From: Polydactylus sextarius
Lineage: Eukaryota > Chordata > Actinopteri > Polynemidae
Direction: 5' to 3'
NCBI GenBank assembly: GCA_016801845.1
Contig: CM028931.1
Span: 23,611,802 to 23,675,801 of the forward strand
DNA length: 64,000 nucleotides
Part shown: positions 12,601 through 24,600 of the stretch, piece by piece
How the letters are laid out: each line of letters opens with the position of its first letter
Position numbering within the stretch: position 1 is the stretch's first letter
The notes under the pieces: generated by a model
What the model was told of the DNA's origin: nothing
The model's database searches: none
Seen by the model: only the letters and a program-made list of their open reading frames with translations
Translations under genes and position numbers: made by a program

Positions 12601-13655
12601 CCGGGACTTTCGGGGTTTTCGGACACATGATTTTGCGAGGGCACGCGCAAATGACGTCAAGTCCGGGACAAAGTGAAGACGAGGCGAGGTGATGAACGGA
12701 GGAGCGGCGTTGACGTTGGCCGGGGTTGCGGTTAAAACGGAGCGGTGGAGCCCACCTGCTGTGCGACGGCAGGCAAAAAGCTGTGGCTGCGACAAGACTG
12801 GGGAAGGTGTTGTTGCTGCCGCTCCTCGGAAAGAGGAAGAGGAAAAAATATAAGCCGTCCATCTGGCCTTGATGGAGGATGATTCAATTTGACCAATCTC
12901 TTGGTAGATACGTTACATTACAAGGAGAATAATTACTCGTTCGGACTCATTACAGAACTAAATGACTCACTGAAATCTTTTTTTTTTTTTTAGAGAGAGA
13001 GTGGTTCCACACAGCCTCTAACCCACCACCACCACCACCCCTCTCTGTTCCCTAAATACCCAGCAGCACATTAGCCGGGGAGCTACAGTTACAGTGTTCC
13101 AGTGTTCCAGTGCGCAGTTATGGAAAGCTGAGTGTTACATTAAACCCCCACAGGTTTAATGGCGCTGACTTCTTTCACCACTTTACCAGTTTGTAGCCAG
13201 TTCTCCCCAGGAGCACCAAGGTCACATTAAAACAGAGGACACAGCAGCGACAGTGTGTGTGTGTCTGTGTGTGAGAGAGTTACAAAGGCAAAGGAGAGTC
13301 ATTAGCAAGGAAAAAAAAAAAAACAGGTGACGCTCTCAATGCTGCTTTCTCTCATCCTAAATATTGCTGAGAGCGAGGTCTTGCCATCCTCCACCCTCGC
13401 AAGGGAATGGAAGTGTCTAATCCCCACCCCCACCCTTCGGTAAGAGAAATTCCAATAGGACAAACTTCAGATCTATCTGTGTCGCGCGGAGTCAAGAGTG
13501 CTTTTATTGATCTGCTCCGTCTGTGATGAATCTACAATTAGAGGCATTGCGGGGCCACCGGGAGTCTGTCCTCTGTTTGATTGAGCCAGTTGTCTTTGCC
13601 TTCATGGTTACAGTATGCGTGTGTCCGAAGGTGCATTTCAGCATTAGGGTTGGAA
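12601..13655. other. Non-coding, no gene recognised
   Basis: A GC-rich patch at 12600-12800, then mixed unique sequence including a short (GT)n near 13253 and poly-A near 13309. About 12895-12975 is AT-rich with ATTACTC motifs. Confidence 0.45.
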
Positions 13656-13659
13656 AATT

Positions 13660-15030
13660 ACAGGTATTTTCACAGTAGATGTAGAGTTAGAAAGGTACTT
13701 TCCGTGGGAATTAAGAGAAATTTATGGGAATTAAAGGCCCGGTATGCAAGACTTATGACTTAATGCATCAGCGTGCAGAGGTAGGAATGTCCTGCCACAT
13801 TCCTGCTCCAACAGGAACCACCTGGTTCTAATTAGCATCAACTCTTCAGACATGTAGATCAGCTAAGAAGTGAGATCACCTGTGTTAAGTGAGCAAAGGT
13901 AGCACCAAAACATGGCAGGACTCGAACCCAATTATAGGCCGAATCGGATTCAAAGTACCTCATGTATCCACGCCATCCAATCGGATTCGGCTCGATCCGA
14001 TCAGCGAACCCAGCTGCTTACAGGCGAAGGCAGGGTATACCCTGGACGGTCGCCAGCCTCGGAAGTCGAAACCACTGCTAACCACTGCCTATAATCCAAA
14101 TCCGAATGGGAATATATAAGAAGTCATGGCAGTGCCTAGCGGAAAATAAACATATCGCCCCCTACTGTTCTGGAGGTGAATTGCTTTATGACGCCTGCTC
14201 AGCCTGGTCGGCGAAGGGAACGAATGTCCTCTTGTCGAGCGGCTTGACAGGTCAACAAGTTATTCAAAACAGGTCTGGGCCACGTAAACGTGGATAGAAC
14301 GCTGATGCTTTAATTGGTGCCATGTAAACGGCTCTAAGATCCGATCGATTTCAATCCGAAATGCACTCATTGTGATGGTGGAAGTATTCCTTAAAGCCCC
14401 TTAAAGGATACGCATACAGATGGAGCCTTTCGTCCGTCATTCCGTGCATAATTTCTTGCATTCTTGCAGCTTAGTGAGCGGAGAAACGGAGTAATACCAC
14501 CAGAAATCGTGGGGGCAGTGTTGCGCAGCATAACTCACTTGCAATCAGCGAGAGGAACAAAGAAAAAGAAGACAACAGAAATGCCGCAACGTATTTTAAA
14601 CCACCGCCGTATAACAGCGCTGCCTCTTTTTATCGCTTTCGTACAACTTACGTGGGAGTTCCAAACTTTGCCATCTAGTGGATACAAACTGGATGTACGT
14701 ACTTACAGAAGTAAATGATAAATGGACCTTTAGGGTAATAAGAAAGGTACTTTCCGTTGGAGCTGACGATCTTTGCCCGAATCAGACGAGGCCCGACAGG
14801 TTTGGATTTAATTCCCATTATTTTATATGAGCTGGGATCGGGCTATAAATGGGTTCAGGCTTTTAAAAAGCTGTCAATCAAAATGAACTTGTTGGGCTCG
14901 GGCCGAATTCTGTCGGGCCAAATTTTTAAGGCCTGAATACAGCTCTAATTTCCATGGGAATTACTTAATCAATTACTTAATCGATATAATCTTGGCTAAA
15001 AGAATCACATTTGAGGCAAATCCAGTTGAG
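13660..15030. mobile_element. Mosaic of nested short transposable elements
   Basis: The 17-bp sequence AGAAAGGTACTTTCCGT occurs at 13689 and again at 14741, on either side of about 1 kb of unrelated sequence. GGGAATTA-rich host sequence appears on the outer sides (13706-13735 and 14945-15000). Inside, 13935-14385 has GGATTCAAA...CATGTATCC near the left end and a facing GGTGCCATGTAAACGGCTCT...TTTCAATCCG, which resemble inverted termini. 14762-14945 is a third block with GGCCCGACAGG near one end and CTGTCGGGCC near the other. Confidence 0.5.
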
Positions 15031-18000
15031 AATTCATGCTATTCCTCAATCCCAGGCACGTAGGCCACTACTACTTCCTGTAGGGCTTTTGAGGCCACGC
15101 CCCCTACGTGTCATTGTTCATTACTGCATCACATGACGACACAGACGATTTCTACAAGTCTGAACTGCTAAAGCTACTCTGGTAAATGACGACACATTTG
15201 AGCTCGAGGATAATATCAAGTTGAACTAGCGACTATTAAATCTAAACGTCTTCATATGGTCGCTAGCTAACTGGTAAACCAAGAAGATATGCTAAGTGTA
15301 AGCTAGCTAGCATCATTTCATTACTGAGGCTAGCTTCTCACGATGCTCGCTACCTCAAGTGTGATGCTGGTTCAGCAGAAAATTTCCGCTTTAATTTGAT
15401 GCGTTGAATGGGACTTTTTCTTTTAGGGGGCGAAAGGAAGTTCCTTTTATTTTACATTTCAAGGGGTGGGGGGGTCTGTAAGAAAGGTTTTTGTTGTTTG
15501 ATGAAAGAACAAACACAAAGAAAATTGAATCCAAAATTGGACCTAAAATTTACCCCTCCAATTAAAATTTCCCGTGAAAAGTTTCCGCAACTTAACAGGG
15601 CATTTGCCATGAATTTGCAACCATAGTCGGCAACAGAAAAAAAAAAAAAACAGGAGCAACAAATGAATGTGGGGGTCAGGGACACTTTGTGCTTGTGTAG
15701 TAAAAGAGAATGTAGATGATGTGGGGCTACGATATGGTGGAAGGTTTACACCCCAAGTGTAAATGTGGAATTGAGGCTGTAGGAATGTTGCTCATTGCAC
15801 GGGAAAGACATTGGTGAGGTGAGGGTGGGGGTGGTGTGTGTGGAGTGTGTGTTGGGGAAGGAGGAGGAGGAGGGGGGGTCCTGCCAACTGGGTCTGCAGC
15901 TTAATTAACTCTAAAGCGGGCGAACTGAGGGCTGCCCCGTCGCCTTGCATATCAACGACCTGAGCGCTTTCTAAGTACCTCAGCAGACAAGCCCTCCTTT
16001 GTGAGCGGGAGCGGCCTATTCAGCCGGGACCCGCCGGAGCCCCGAGGAACTCGTCTCTTGTCCCTCTTCTGTCTGATGGGCCGTGTTGGTCTCTACACAG
16101 AAACGGTTTTTGAATGGAGCTGGTGGTTGGTTCTGGTCTGGAAAAGTTGAAATTGCCTTAATGGTACTTTTCTATTAAAAAATGCAAGAAAAGACCTTCA
16201 AATTTCCTGTTTCTAGGGGGGAAAAAACCCTAAAAGAAAAGAATCAAGATCAACATGTTTACTCACACTGGAACGTGTTTGTGAATTTTCCCACAAAATC
16301 CCACTCGAATCAGCTCAACTAGCCAGTGACCTCTAGTGGTCAGGGTCAGAACTAATCACTGATCTAAAAAAATAGAAAAATAATCATAAAAAATGAATAA
16401 CAATAGCGCGAATGCTGTTGTCAGCGTTCATGCTAATTAATTACGCTTCTGTAATTAGGGAGACAATGGCGGCGATGTTCAAGTGGAATCAGTAGCATTG
16501 ACGCTAATGGTCCATTAACGTTAGATACGTTACAATTAAGGGAAATATAACCCTGGATTTTCATACTAGGACAGGAAAGTCCACACATTCTGTCTCAGAT
16601 ATTCTCACCTGATTATGTGATACACACATACACACACCTGCCCTCTAACACATATTGTTCACGATCAGTCAGAAACCCAGAGAGCAGCAGTGCAGAGGTC
16701 AAACCTGATATAGTTTGCTGAGAGCTCACCATGATCTGTGATGAGAGCGAGTGGGATTATTAAATTTGGACCTGCTGGCTCCTTCAGGCTGATTGGCTGG
16801 CTGACCTTGAGTTGCTGGCTGGTGGCGAACACGATGACGGACCGGCCCCGGGGTTTATTTTTTTATTTATTAATTTTTGGGTTTTTTTTTTTTTAGGTGC
16901 CTGGCCAGTCGACAGATTTTATTGACTTCATTTGTGTCTGCGGGGAGTTCTGGCAGGCTGCCTTTCCTCGCCTTCCTGCCTGTTTGCTGCTTACTTCTTC
17001 TTCACCGATTGGCTGACTGGGAGGTCGACTGATAAGCTGCCTGGTTTGTTGGTGTATTTTTGCCACGTTGATGTTTTTCTGCTGTATATTTCATTAGGCC
17101 ACCCCCCAAAAAAACACAGTATCAGGCTTGCTATCTATTCTTTATTCCACATGGAGCCACAATGTCAGGTAATAAAGCAGGAGCTCGCTTAAGGGCCTTA
17201 ACGTTTCCACTGAAACCAGTTTCCTCCCGGTGAAGCTGAGGCTGGTGAGGAGACTTCAGGCAGTCACGTGGAACTCTGATGTCACCAACAGGGTTTGACT
17301 CTTGCCCCACAATTTCTACCGAATGCCGCTAGATCTGATACGTTTCCATGCCGGTAGTGAATGCGCTGCGTTCTCAATCTGGCGTTCCGGAACCCTTGCG
17401 GACCCCCTTCTGCAAGCCTTCTACTTTTGCTGGACGGTTGTTTGTTGTGTGCAATATATATATATATATATATATTAAGGCTGTCAGCGTTTACACGTTA
17501 ATCACTGCAATCAATATCAATACGGTCGAGATTAACGCGATAAAATAATGCATCGCGAGTTTGTTTACTACCGGTGTGCGCTGACCTCTCACACAAAAGC
17601 CAGCAGTCAGTCAGGGTAGAGGTGGTAGCTGAAGATGGTGAGCGCAACTTTTATTTCCTTCTTCGAATTGCTTCACGTAGTGTTCAGGTAGCGCCCCGTC
17701 GTAGTCTAGTTTGCTCCACCATAGTTTCAAAATTGTCTTCCCTTGATAGCTGTATGCTAATGCTAATGCTAATACACTGGAAAGCACGTTAAACACCACT
17801 CTTGATAGTGCGTGCCCGCATTAAAATTAAAATGACCACTGATAATATATATTGTATTGTATTTATATATATATATACTTATACAACACCCCAGTTGTAA
17901 CAGTGGGGGACCGGGAGCGCCGACTGACTGTGATTAAATCTAATTCAGCAAGAGAAACAAACAAGCGTTAGTGAGCTGTTAAAAAAGAAAACACAGTATA

Positions 18001-18585
18001 TGTTCAGACAGTTGATACAGTCAATGTGAACAGAAAGCACCGGTTCAATAAAGATGCCACAAGCTTCCCTCTCACTGAAAAGAAATAGAAAAAACAAAAT
18101 ACACATTTTAGTGTTGGATTATGATCGCTGAGAGCTGTACTAATTTCTTTTGGCATATATCCCTGAATTCTGACTTAGTTCGCCCGGGTCTTGGCATCAA
18201 ATCCATCCATGGAAAAGTCAATTTGCTGCGCTTATTCCTTCCAACCTTTCCTTTCATTCTTGTTTTCTTTCTCCAGCCTCGGTAGAGTGTGGAAGTGGAG
18301 GGAAGTGAGCGCTCGCTTTGATGTTTTACTTTAAGGAAGGGGAAAAAAATGTGCCTTTCATGAGCAGCCGGTCTTATCAACGCGGGACCGATCACCGTGG
18401 CACCTTCATACCACGCCCCCTCCCCCCTCGGGGGAGACCTGTCACGGTCGGCTGCTGCTGCTCCTGATCCACTCTGATACCTGACAAGTTCTCTGAGAGC
18501 AAACACAACGCTGTGTACGTACATATCACTCACATCTTATTGATTATGTCACTAAACGTCTGACTCCTTCCATTACTTATTTTTC
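15031..18585. other. Mostly unique non-coding sequence
   Basis: No coding exon recognised. 15780-15890 is a G-rich tract with four or more G runs. 16410-16540 is AT-rich with TAATTAATTA. 15880-16090 is GC-rich and non-repetitive. (TA)n occurs at 17454-17476 and near 17862-17878. An open frame on the minus strand at 18108-18533 (141 codons) shows no recognised family or splice context. Confidence 0.45.
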
Positions 18586-18589
18586 AATT

Positions 18590-18696
18590 GTTATACACAC
18601 ACACACACACAGGTATAGATTCGTGGATATATATTAGTATATATATATATATATATATATACATGCAAGTGTACATGTGTGTATATAGAAACATAT

Positions 18697-18748
<52 letters not shown>

Positions 18749-18858
18749 ATATATTATATATAAGCATATTTGTGTGTGTACATGTATAGGTACATATATG
18801 TGTATGTATACACATATTAAGTATATATGTATATTATGTATATATGTATATGTACACA

Positions 18859-18918
<60 letters not shown>

Positions 18919-19069
18919 CAGACACACATATATATACATCTATTTATCTATCTATTGAATAGGATCTAATCTGCTTAATAGGATACTACTTCCAATAAAC
19001 AGTAGAAGAAGAAAGAAGAAAAGAAATGGAAGATATTTTGATTATCTATCTAGATAATCTATCTATCCA
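18590..19069. repeat. AT/CA compound microsatellite ending in an inverted microsatellite-linked unit
   Basis: (CA)n, (TA)n and (TG)n tracts alternate from 18594 to about 18930, with an uninterrupted (TA)n at 18863-18908. From 18955 a reverse-strand copy of the unit follows (AATAGGATACTACTTCCAAT, then AAACAGTAGAAGAAGAAAGA), itself joined to CTAT-type repeats on both sides. Confidence 0.85.
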
Positions 19070-20045
19070 TGTTCTAAAGCTGTAAGCTCACAGTTGTGTC
19101 ATAAACTCTTGGCAGTTTTCATGTTTGTGCCCACAAGACCTGAAAGTTTAACCCTTCGTTGCGATGTGAGCTTGACACTCTGTGAACTGTCAGTTCGCAA
19201 CACGAGCGGAGCTTTTGATTCCTAATGTGCGTGTGGGTGTGCGGGTGTAAGTGTTTGTGTGTGTGTGTGGCCCAGCGGCAGTAGCAGTTAGAGGCCAAGC
19301 GGCTGCAGGGGGGCCTATGGATGAACGTGGTTTTCTAAATCAGTGCTGACAGCCTCGCTGCTCCTCTGCGAGCGCGAATCCGAACTGTGTGAAGACGGAT
19401 AAAGATTTAGTTTATCCTGCGAAGCCTTTTGCCGTGTATCCATTTCTTTTTTTCTTTTTTTTAAGTATAAACTCTCTGGAGTCGCTACTGGAAATCTCCA
19501 CACGTCAGTTATATCAATGAAGCTTTTTAACACCATTGCGCTCGATTAATTGTTTCCCCCCTCCCAATTTTAAGAGAAGATTTTTATATCCAATTATCAC
19601 TTCAGTAATAAAAGGCTTTAAATTACCTTTTTTCTTACTCTGAACTCAATTTTCTTGTGAAATTGATTCTCATTTAAGAGGCTCCTGAAAAGAAAGATAG
19701 TCTTGCGGTACCTCTTAACCTCAATTTTTGCACTTAACGCCAGAATTGTTCGAGCAAAAAATGGAATAATATTCATTTTAGCTGCAGCAAATGATGCATT
19801 ATCTTACATTCTAAAGCTTATTTTTACACTTTACACTACAATTTGCTCTGTTCCGAAGTGCTTAGTCATACCAGTATGTTCGAAATGTTTTGTTTTTTTT
19901 GTTTGTTTTTTTTTTGAGTATGTGCGTGATCCCTCATGTTCCGACAAAGGAATGTCACTATCAGATAGGCTGGGATGCAGGTCGTATATGATTCATTCAT
20001 TCCTTTCTGTATGATCACATGGGAAAATTTGTGACACTTGTCACT
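19070..20045. other. Non-coding, no gene recognised
   Basis: Contains short poly-T runs (19450-19462, 19890-19915). No exon or shared repeat could be identified. Confidence 0.45.
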
Positions 20046-20060
20046 ACGACCACAATCCCC

Positions 20061-20062
<2 letters not shown>

Positions 20063-20091
<29 letters not shown>
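20063..20091 (+). repeat. (AT)n microsatellite
   Basis: About 14 AT dinucleotides. Confidence 0.9.
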
Positions 20092-20095
<4 letters not shown>

Positions 20096-20099
20096 AGGC

Positions 20100-20260
20100 A
20101 CAACTTTTGGTCACTTTTGGACCAACTGGTGTTGGTTTCTATTGTCATCAATCAAAAACCTGCTTTTTTTGCCGTTCACTCCACAGACCGACAGTGATAA
20201 GGTTTCATTAGAATTAAAAAAAAACATACATATATATATATATATATATATAAACATCAT
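20100..20260 (+). repeat. Dispersed repeat 'CACTCCACAGACCGA', copy 1
   Basis: CCAACTGGTGTTGGTTTCTATTGTCATC then GTTCACTCCACAGACCGACA and TGATAAGG-TTCATTAGAAT, followed by an (AT)n tract. The same sequence recurs at about 21590-21780 and, inverted, at about 23540-23630. All three copies neighbour AT microsatellites. Confidence 0.75.
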
Positions 20261-20394
20261 AAAATTTGTCAGTTTATTTATATGTAAATTCTGCCCTCCA
20301 TTCCTTTTCAAGAAAATGGTCTGTGACCCTATCATACCAGATAGGCGGCTTTTACAGTCTAAGAAATAAGCAAGTAATTTCGCAGAGCAAATAC

Positions 20395-20860
20395 CAACAA
20401 ATGGGTTGAAGTTTGTCTTTCGGCTTCGCTTGCAAAATCCGCGATGGGACTGAGCTGAGCTGTCAGGTGTTAGTGTATATCTGTGTATACCTGTCAATCA
20501 AAACAGCATTCAGCCTTTCGACCAATCCTCCAATCATCATGCGGAAGCTCAGCGTCCGGCCGAGGCCCGTCCACAACTCCATTCACCCCCAGAGAGGCTG
20601 AGCGTCTGGGGGCGGGACAAAATCATTATCCAACGACTGTCGGGTATCGAGGCGTAAAAAAAAAACTGTTTCATGTAGTCCCATTGAAGTGCATCGATGC
20701 TCAGCGTCTACAGGCAAATGCGTCGACAATAAACCGTATAAGAAAATGGCGTATAACAACATTGACTCAGTGTGATAAGTAGCTGATTCTGAACGAACTC
20801 GTCTTCGAGGTGAACGTGTTCTAACACATTTGTTGTCAATGAAATGTTAACACAACTGTA
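20395..20860. other. Probable short interspersed element, unclassified
   Basis: Contains AGCGTCTGGGGGCGGGACAA and GTAGTCCCATTGAAGTGCAT, segments of a type that recurs in fish interspersed repeats. No second copy was found in this window, so this rests on appearance only. Confidence 0.3.
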
Positions 20861-20930
20861 CATATTTGACCATTTCATTTTTGACATTTTAGGGGAAGCT
20901 GAGCTTTCCTTGCAGTCTTAGAGAAATCAC

Positions 20931-20932
<2 letters not shown>

Positions 20933-20993
<61 letters not shown>

Positions 20994-21100
20994 TAAGAAC
21001 ATACAACATACAATACATACAAACATATATACATATACACATATACATACATACCCACACATGTGTATATATGTATGTATATATATATATATATATATTC
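20933..21100 (+). repeat. (CT)n(AT)n and (TA)n microsatellites
   Basis: CTCTCTCTCT at 20933-20946 runs into (AT)n to 20984. A second (TA)n spans about 21073-21097. CA/TA-rich sequence lies between. Confidence 0.88.
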
Positions 21101-21589
21101 TACATGCACACACAAACATGCATATTCGAAGTGTGTGTATATTAAACTTTTTTTTTTCTTCCAGATAAATTTTAGTAATTGTGTTTAAATGATCCGTGGA
21201 GAAATATGTGATTTAACCAGAGTCCTAAATTACACTCAGTCATCCAATTCAAAAAGCTGCAAAAAATGCATTTCTCTCAAAGTGAGTTTCACCCTCAAGC
21301 AAATAAGTATCACTGCTTTATTTTCTCTTTATATAATCCGACCCAAACCCCCTTCTCTCCGATATTTTCTATCAAAGCCGTGGAGAGCTGGTGTGACCCT
21401 GTGTGTGTGTGCGCGAAAGGATGATGTGTGTTTTTTCTGTACAAGTTCATGCTTGGTGATCTCAGAATGGGGTCTTCAGGGGGCTTTGGTTACCGCTAAA
21501 ACAAGGGGAGCGATGTATAGAGGGAAGAGGGGCACAATAGCGTTGGATACTACGACGGAAAAGTATTCAGTCAAAACATTTTACTCTAA

Positions 21590-21818
21590 GGCACCATTTT
21601 TGGTCCAACTAGTTTCTATTGTCATCAGTGAGAAAAGTACTTTTTGTATTTCAATTGGGCGGCCATTCACTCCACAGACCGAGAGTGATAAGGCTTCATT
21701 AGAATGACGCCAGACAGTTCAATACATTTAAACCTCCTCAGTCTGATTGGAGCTTTAACACTAAGAGCTGGTAAAATCAAAGATTGTTCATATATATGAC
21801 TAGTCCATATACTAAAGT

Positions 21819-21881
<63 letters not shown>

Positions 21882-22070
21882 AAAACAGATACAGATTTTC
21901 ACACATGACATTCACCCATATGCGTATACACATGTGCATGCTCACATACATACATACCCACACACATGTGTATATATGTTGTATTACATGTCAGACGGTT
22001 GAACAGATTTAAATCCCCTCATTCTGATTAGAGCTTTAACTTCCACTGGTAAACTGGTAAAATCGTTGAA
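21590..22070 (+). repeat. Dispersed repeat copy 2 with (CA)n(TA)n insertion
   Basis: GGTCCAACTAGTTTCTATTG, CATTCACTCCACAGACCGAG, then CTCAGTCTGATTGGAGCTTT near 21738. (CA)n(TA)n follows at 21821-21874. A near copy CTCATTCTGATTAGAGCTTT is at 22018, so the end is duplicated around the microsatellite. Confidence 0.72.
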
Positions 22071-23280
22071 TACTACGATGAAAATGCAGAATAGAGGCAA
22101 GATCAGGATACATCAGTATCCCACGGTGCTACAGTCACAGTTAATAATAGGCTGAGACAGATATCAAACCGGGTAGTTCAGAGGTCACGAGGCTTTCATC
22201 ATCCTGCATATCCTGTCTATTTTTTTTTTTTTTTTTTTTTTTCTTAAAAAAGAAAAGAAAAATGCCGCAGCTGAGCTGTACAGTGTCTGCGAAATGTCAA
22301 AGGGTGGTTGAAGCAAGCTGCGGGGAAAAATCAATGCGCTTTGGAAACACTGCTGCCTCCTGTGCTTTGTTTTCGGTACGCACGTAAAAAGAAAAAAAAA
22401 AAAAAAGCATGACGCATTACCTATTTTGACATTTTACCTGAAATGAAACGGCTCGGAGCTTCGCTTTCAGTTGCCATAGTTGGAGGAGAATCTGTTTTTT
22501 TAATTTGTTATATCACTTTCCTCTAAATGAAGCACTCCAGGGGCTTGGAAGCTGCAGAGTTGAATATCCTTGAATAGGCTCACTCTACGTTTGTGGAGTG
22601 TGAGCGAGCACGCGTTTCTTTTTAACCACTTCAATAAAGCATCAGGCTCAGGTTAAATTATATATTGTGTCGAGGACATTTTGTGGGCTGTGTTATCTCC
22701 CCAGCATTAAGAATGTGTGGATTTACTCAAAGTATTACATTCTCTGCTGACTGTGGTGTACACGGGCATTCTGAGCCAGATAACAGTGATTCAGTTCGGT
22801 CGTGTCGGAGTATTTATTTCAGCAGCTGTCAAATTCAACCTGACTTTTATCCAGAGTGAGAATGTAGCTAACAAAAAGCTTTATTTGATATTGTGTTGTT
22901 GATGGCTTTACCTGTGTTTATTCAGTGTTTCTGAAAGAAGTTATTACAGCGACGGCCATCACATAGCTAGCGGGAGCGTACAGTAGGCAGTATTAACACA
23001 CACAGTCGTTTATAACAGCTGTCACATTGCAGACTAATCCCTGGTGATGACGGAAATGTCTCACTTTAGTATTAGTCCTCTTTAATTTTTATTTATTTAT
23101 TGATTTTTTCCCATTTTCTCTTTTTCCCCAGCTCAAGGGTGTATCCCACTTATCTACTTCCTTTTCCTACTTCCTCCTTACCTATCCAGATGGAAAAGGG
23201 AAGGGGAAATTCAAGGTTTTCCCTTTTCTGTTATATGTCTTCGGGTAGCACTTAAGTCATTTTTGTATTGGCTAAGGAAA
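22071..23280. other. Non-coding, no gene recognised
   Basis: Poly-T at 22221-22242 and poly-A at 22392-22405; otherwise unique. Short open frames near 22665-22900 lack recognisable features. Confidence 0.45.
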
Positions 23281-23284
23281 TGCA

Positions 23285-23420
23285 GGAAATGGGCTGCATT
23301 TATGTTGCACCTTTCTAGTCTTCTGGCGATCACTCAAAGTGCTTTACGCTACAGTTAGTAGTGATTACAATACAGTTGACTTTCACCCATTCACACAGCA
23401 TATATAAATATATATAGTGT
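23285..23420 (+). mobile_element. SINE-like fish repeat fragment (CACTCAAAGTGCTTTACG)
   Basis: Contains TTTATGTTGCACCTTTCTAG, ATCACTCAAAGTGCTTTACG and TTCACCCATTCACACA, matching the arrangement in the better copy at 42244-42420. A probable tail piece (GGAGCAACCATTGGGGGCAA) lies at 23865-23960, separated by the inverted dispersed repeat and (AT)n at 23516-23539. Confidence 0.6.
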
Positions 23421-23539
23421 GCTTTATGCTGGTCATATTCACATTAGCGATAGGAAATCTGGCTCTTTTAAAAAATTTGGCTCCTTGGACTCAGCTCCCT
23501 TAGAAGAGTTGGCTCCATATATATATATATATATATATA

Positions 23540-23635
23540 GCCAACATGAGAGTGGAAGTTAAAGCCCCAATCAGGGGCCTTATCACTGTCGGTCTGTGGA
23601 GTGAACCGCCGCCCAAAAGCAGTTTTCTAATTGAT
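23540..23635 (-). repeat. Dispersed repeat 'CACTCCACAGACCGA', copy 3 (inverted)
   Basis: Reads AAAGCCCCAATCAGGGGCCT, then ATCACTGTCGGTCTGTGGAG, the reverse complement of copies at 20170-20215 and 21670-21760. It is flanked on the left by (AT)n. Confidence 0.72.
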
Positions 23636-24003
23636 TTCGTGTGTGTGTCTGGCCTTCACCACTGCCACTTGCTATCTTTGGAGCATCTGCTCCTCTTCCT
23701 TATTTCTCATAATAGTATGCTCCTAGTCTGTCCTTGCATGTGATTGGCCGCATGGTGTGCCCAACAAAATAAAGTCCCGCCCCTGCCTGCTTGGATTCTC
23801 AGCAGAGATGTCCGGGGATTATCTCCCCGACGGGACTCATCACTAATACCTACCTCACATACCAATGGAGCAACCATTGGGGGCAATTTAGGGGAGGAGT
23901 TACCATGCTCAAAGGTATCTCAGTGGGACCTTGGCAGTTGTGGATTTAAACCCCCCGACTTCCAATAAATAAATGGTTCTCACTCTACTTCCTGTCCCCT
24001 AAA

Positions 24004-24600
24004 AGGGCTTTTCCACTATACTGTTCTAGCGCTTCTCAACAACTCTGCTTGACTGTTTTTTTTTTGGGGGGGGGGGGGTTTCCTTTGGGGATTGTACCTG
24101 TACCTGTACCAGTACCGGGTACATTTTTTAACCAGGCTGAGTCAATGCTAAAACATGACATGAACAGACTGATGGAAAACTACCAGGAATTGAGAACATC
24201 AACAAAATAATCAACTGCCATTTTTAAAAGGACCGTCAAGAGCGATAGCCGTCGTCGTAGCCTACCTCGTTGTAAGCTAACCGAGCAACAAGTACAGCAT
24301 CTCCTCCAAGACCTACATTAATGGTTACTGATGTTTTTGTGTCGTGATGTCGCAGTACTTTCGACCCCACCCACCCCATGCACGTTGAGAAGGTACCAAA
24401 TAGGCCTTTTCCGCTAGCACTACTCGGTTCAACTCTACTCGGTTTATAGGGTTTTCCAATTGGTGCTAGTACCTGGTACCAGGTACTTTATTTGGTACCT
24501 ACCCCACCCCATTCCCATCAGGGAGGTACCAAATTGTAACAGAGAATGACTTGACTGGTACCAAATTGCCTAATCAACTTAAATCAAATGGACCTATAAC
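24004..24600 (+). mobile_element. Non-autonomous DNA element(s), GGCTTTTCCACTA terminus, GGTACC-rich
   Basis: It starts GGGCTTTTCCACTATACTG near 24006. The interior has CCTACCTCGTTGTAAGCTAA, the complement of the 7405-7470 segment. A second start-like AGGCCTTTTCCGCTAGCACT at 24402 implies a nested or tandem second copy, with repeated GGTACC blocks to about 24570. No coding capacity. Confidence 0.6.
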
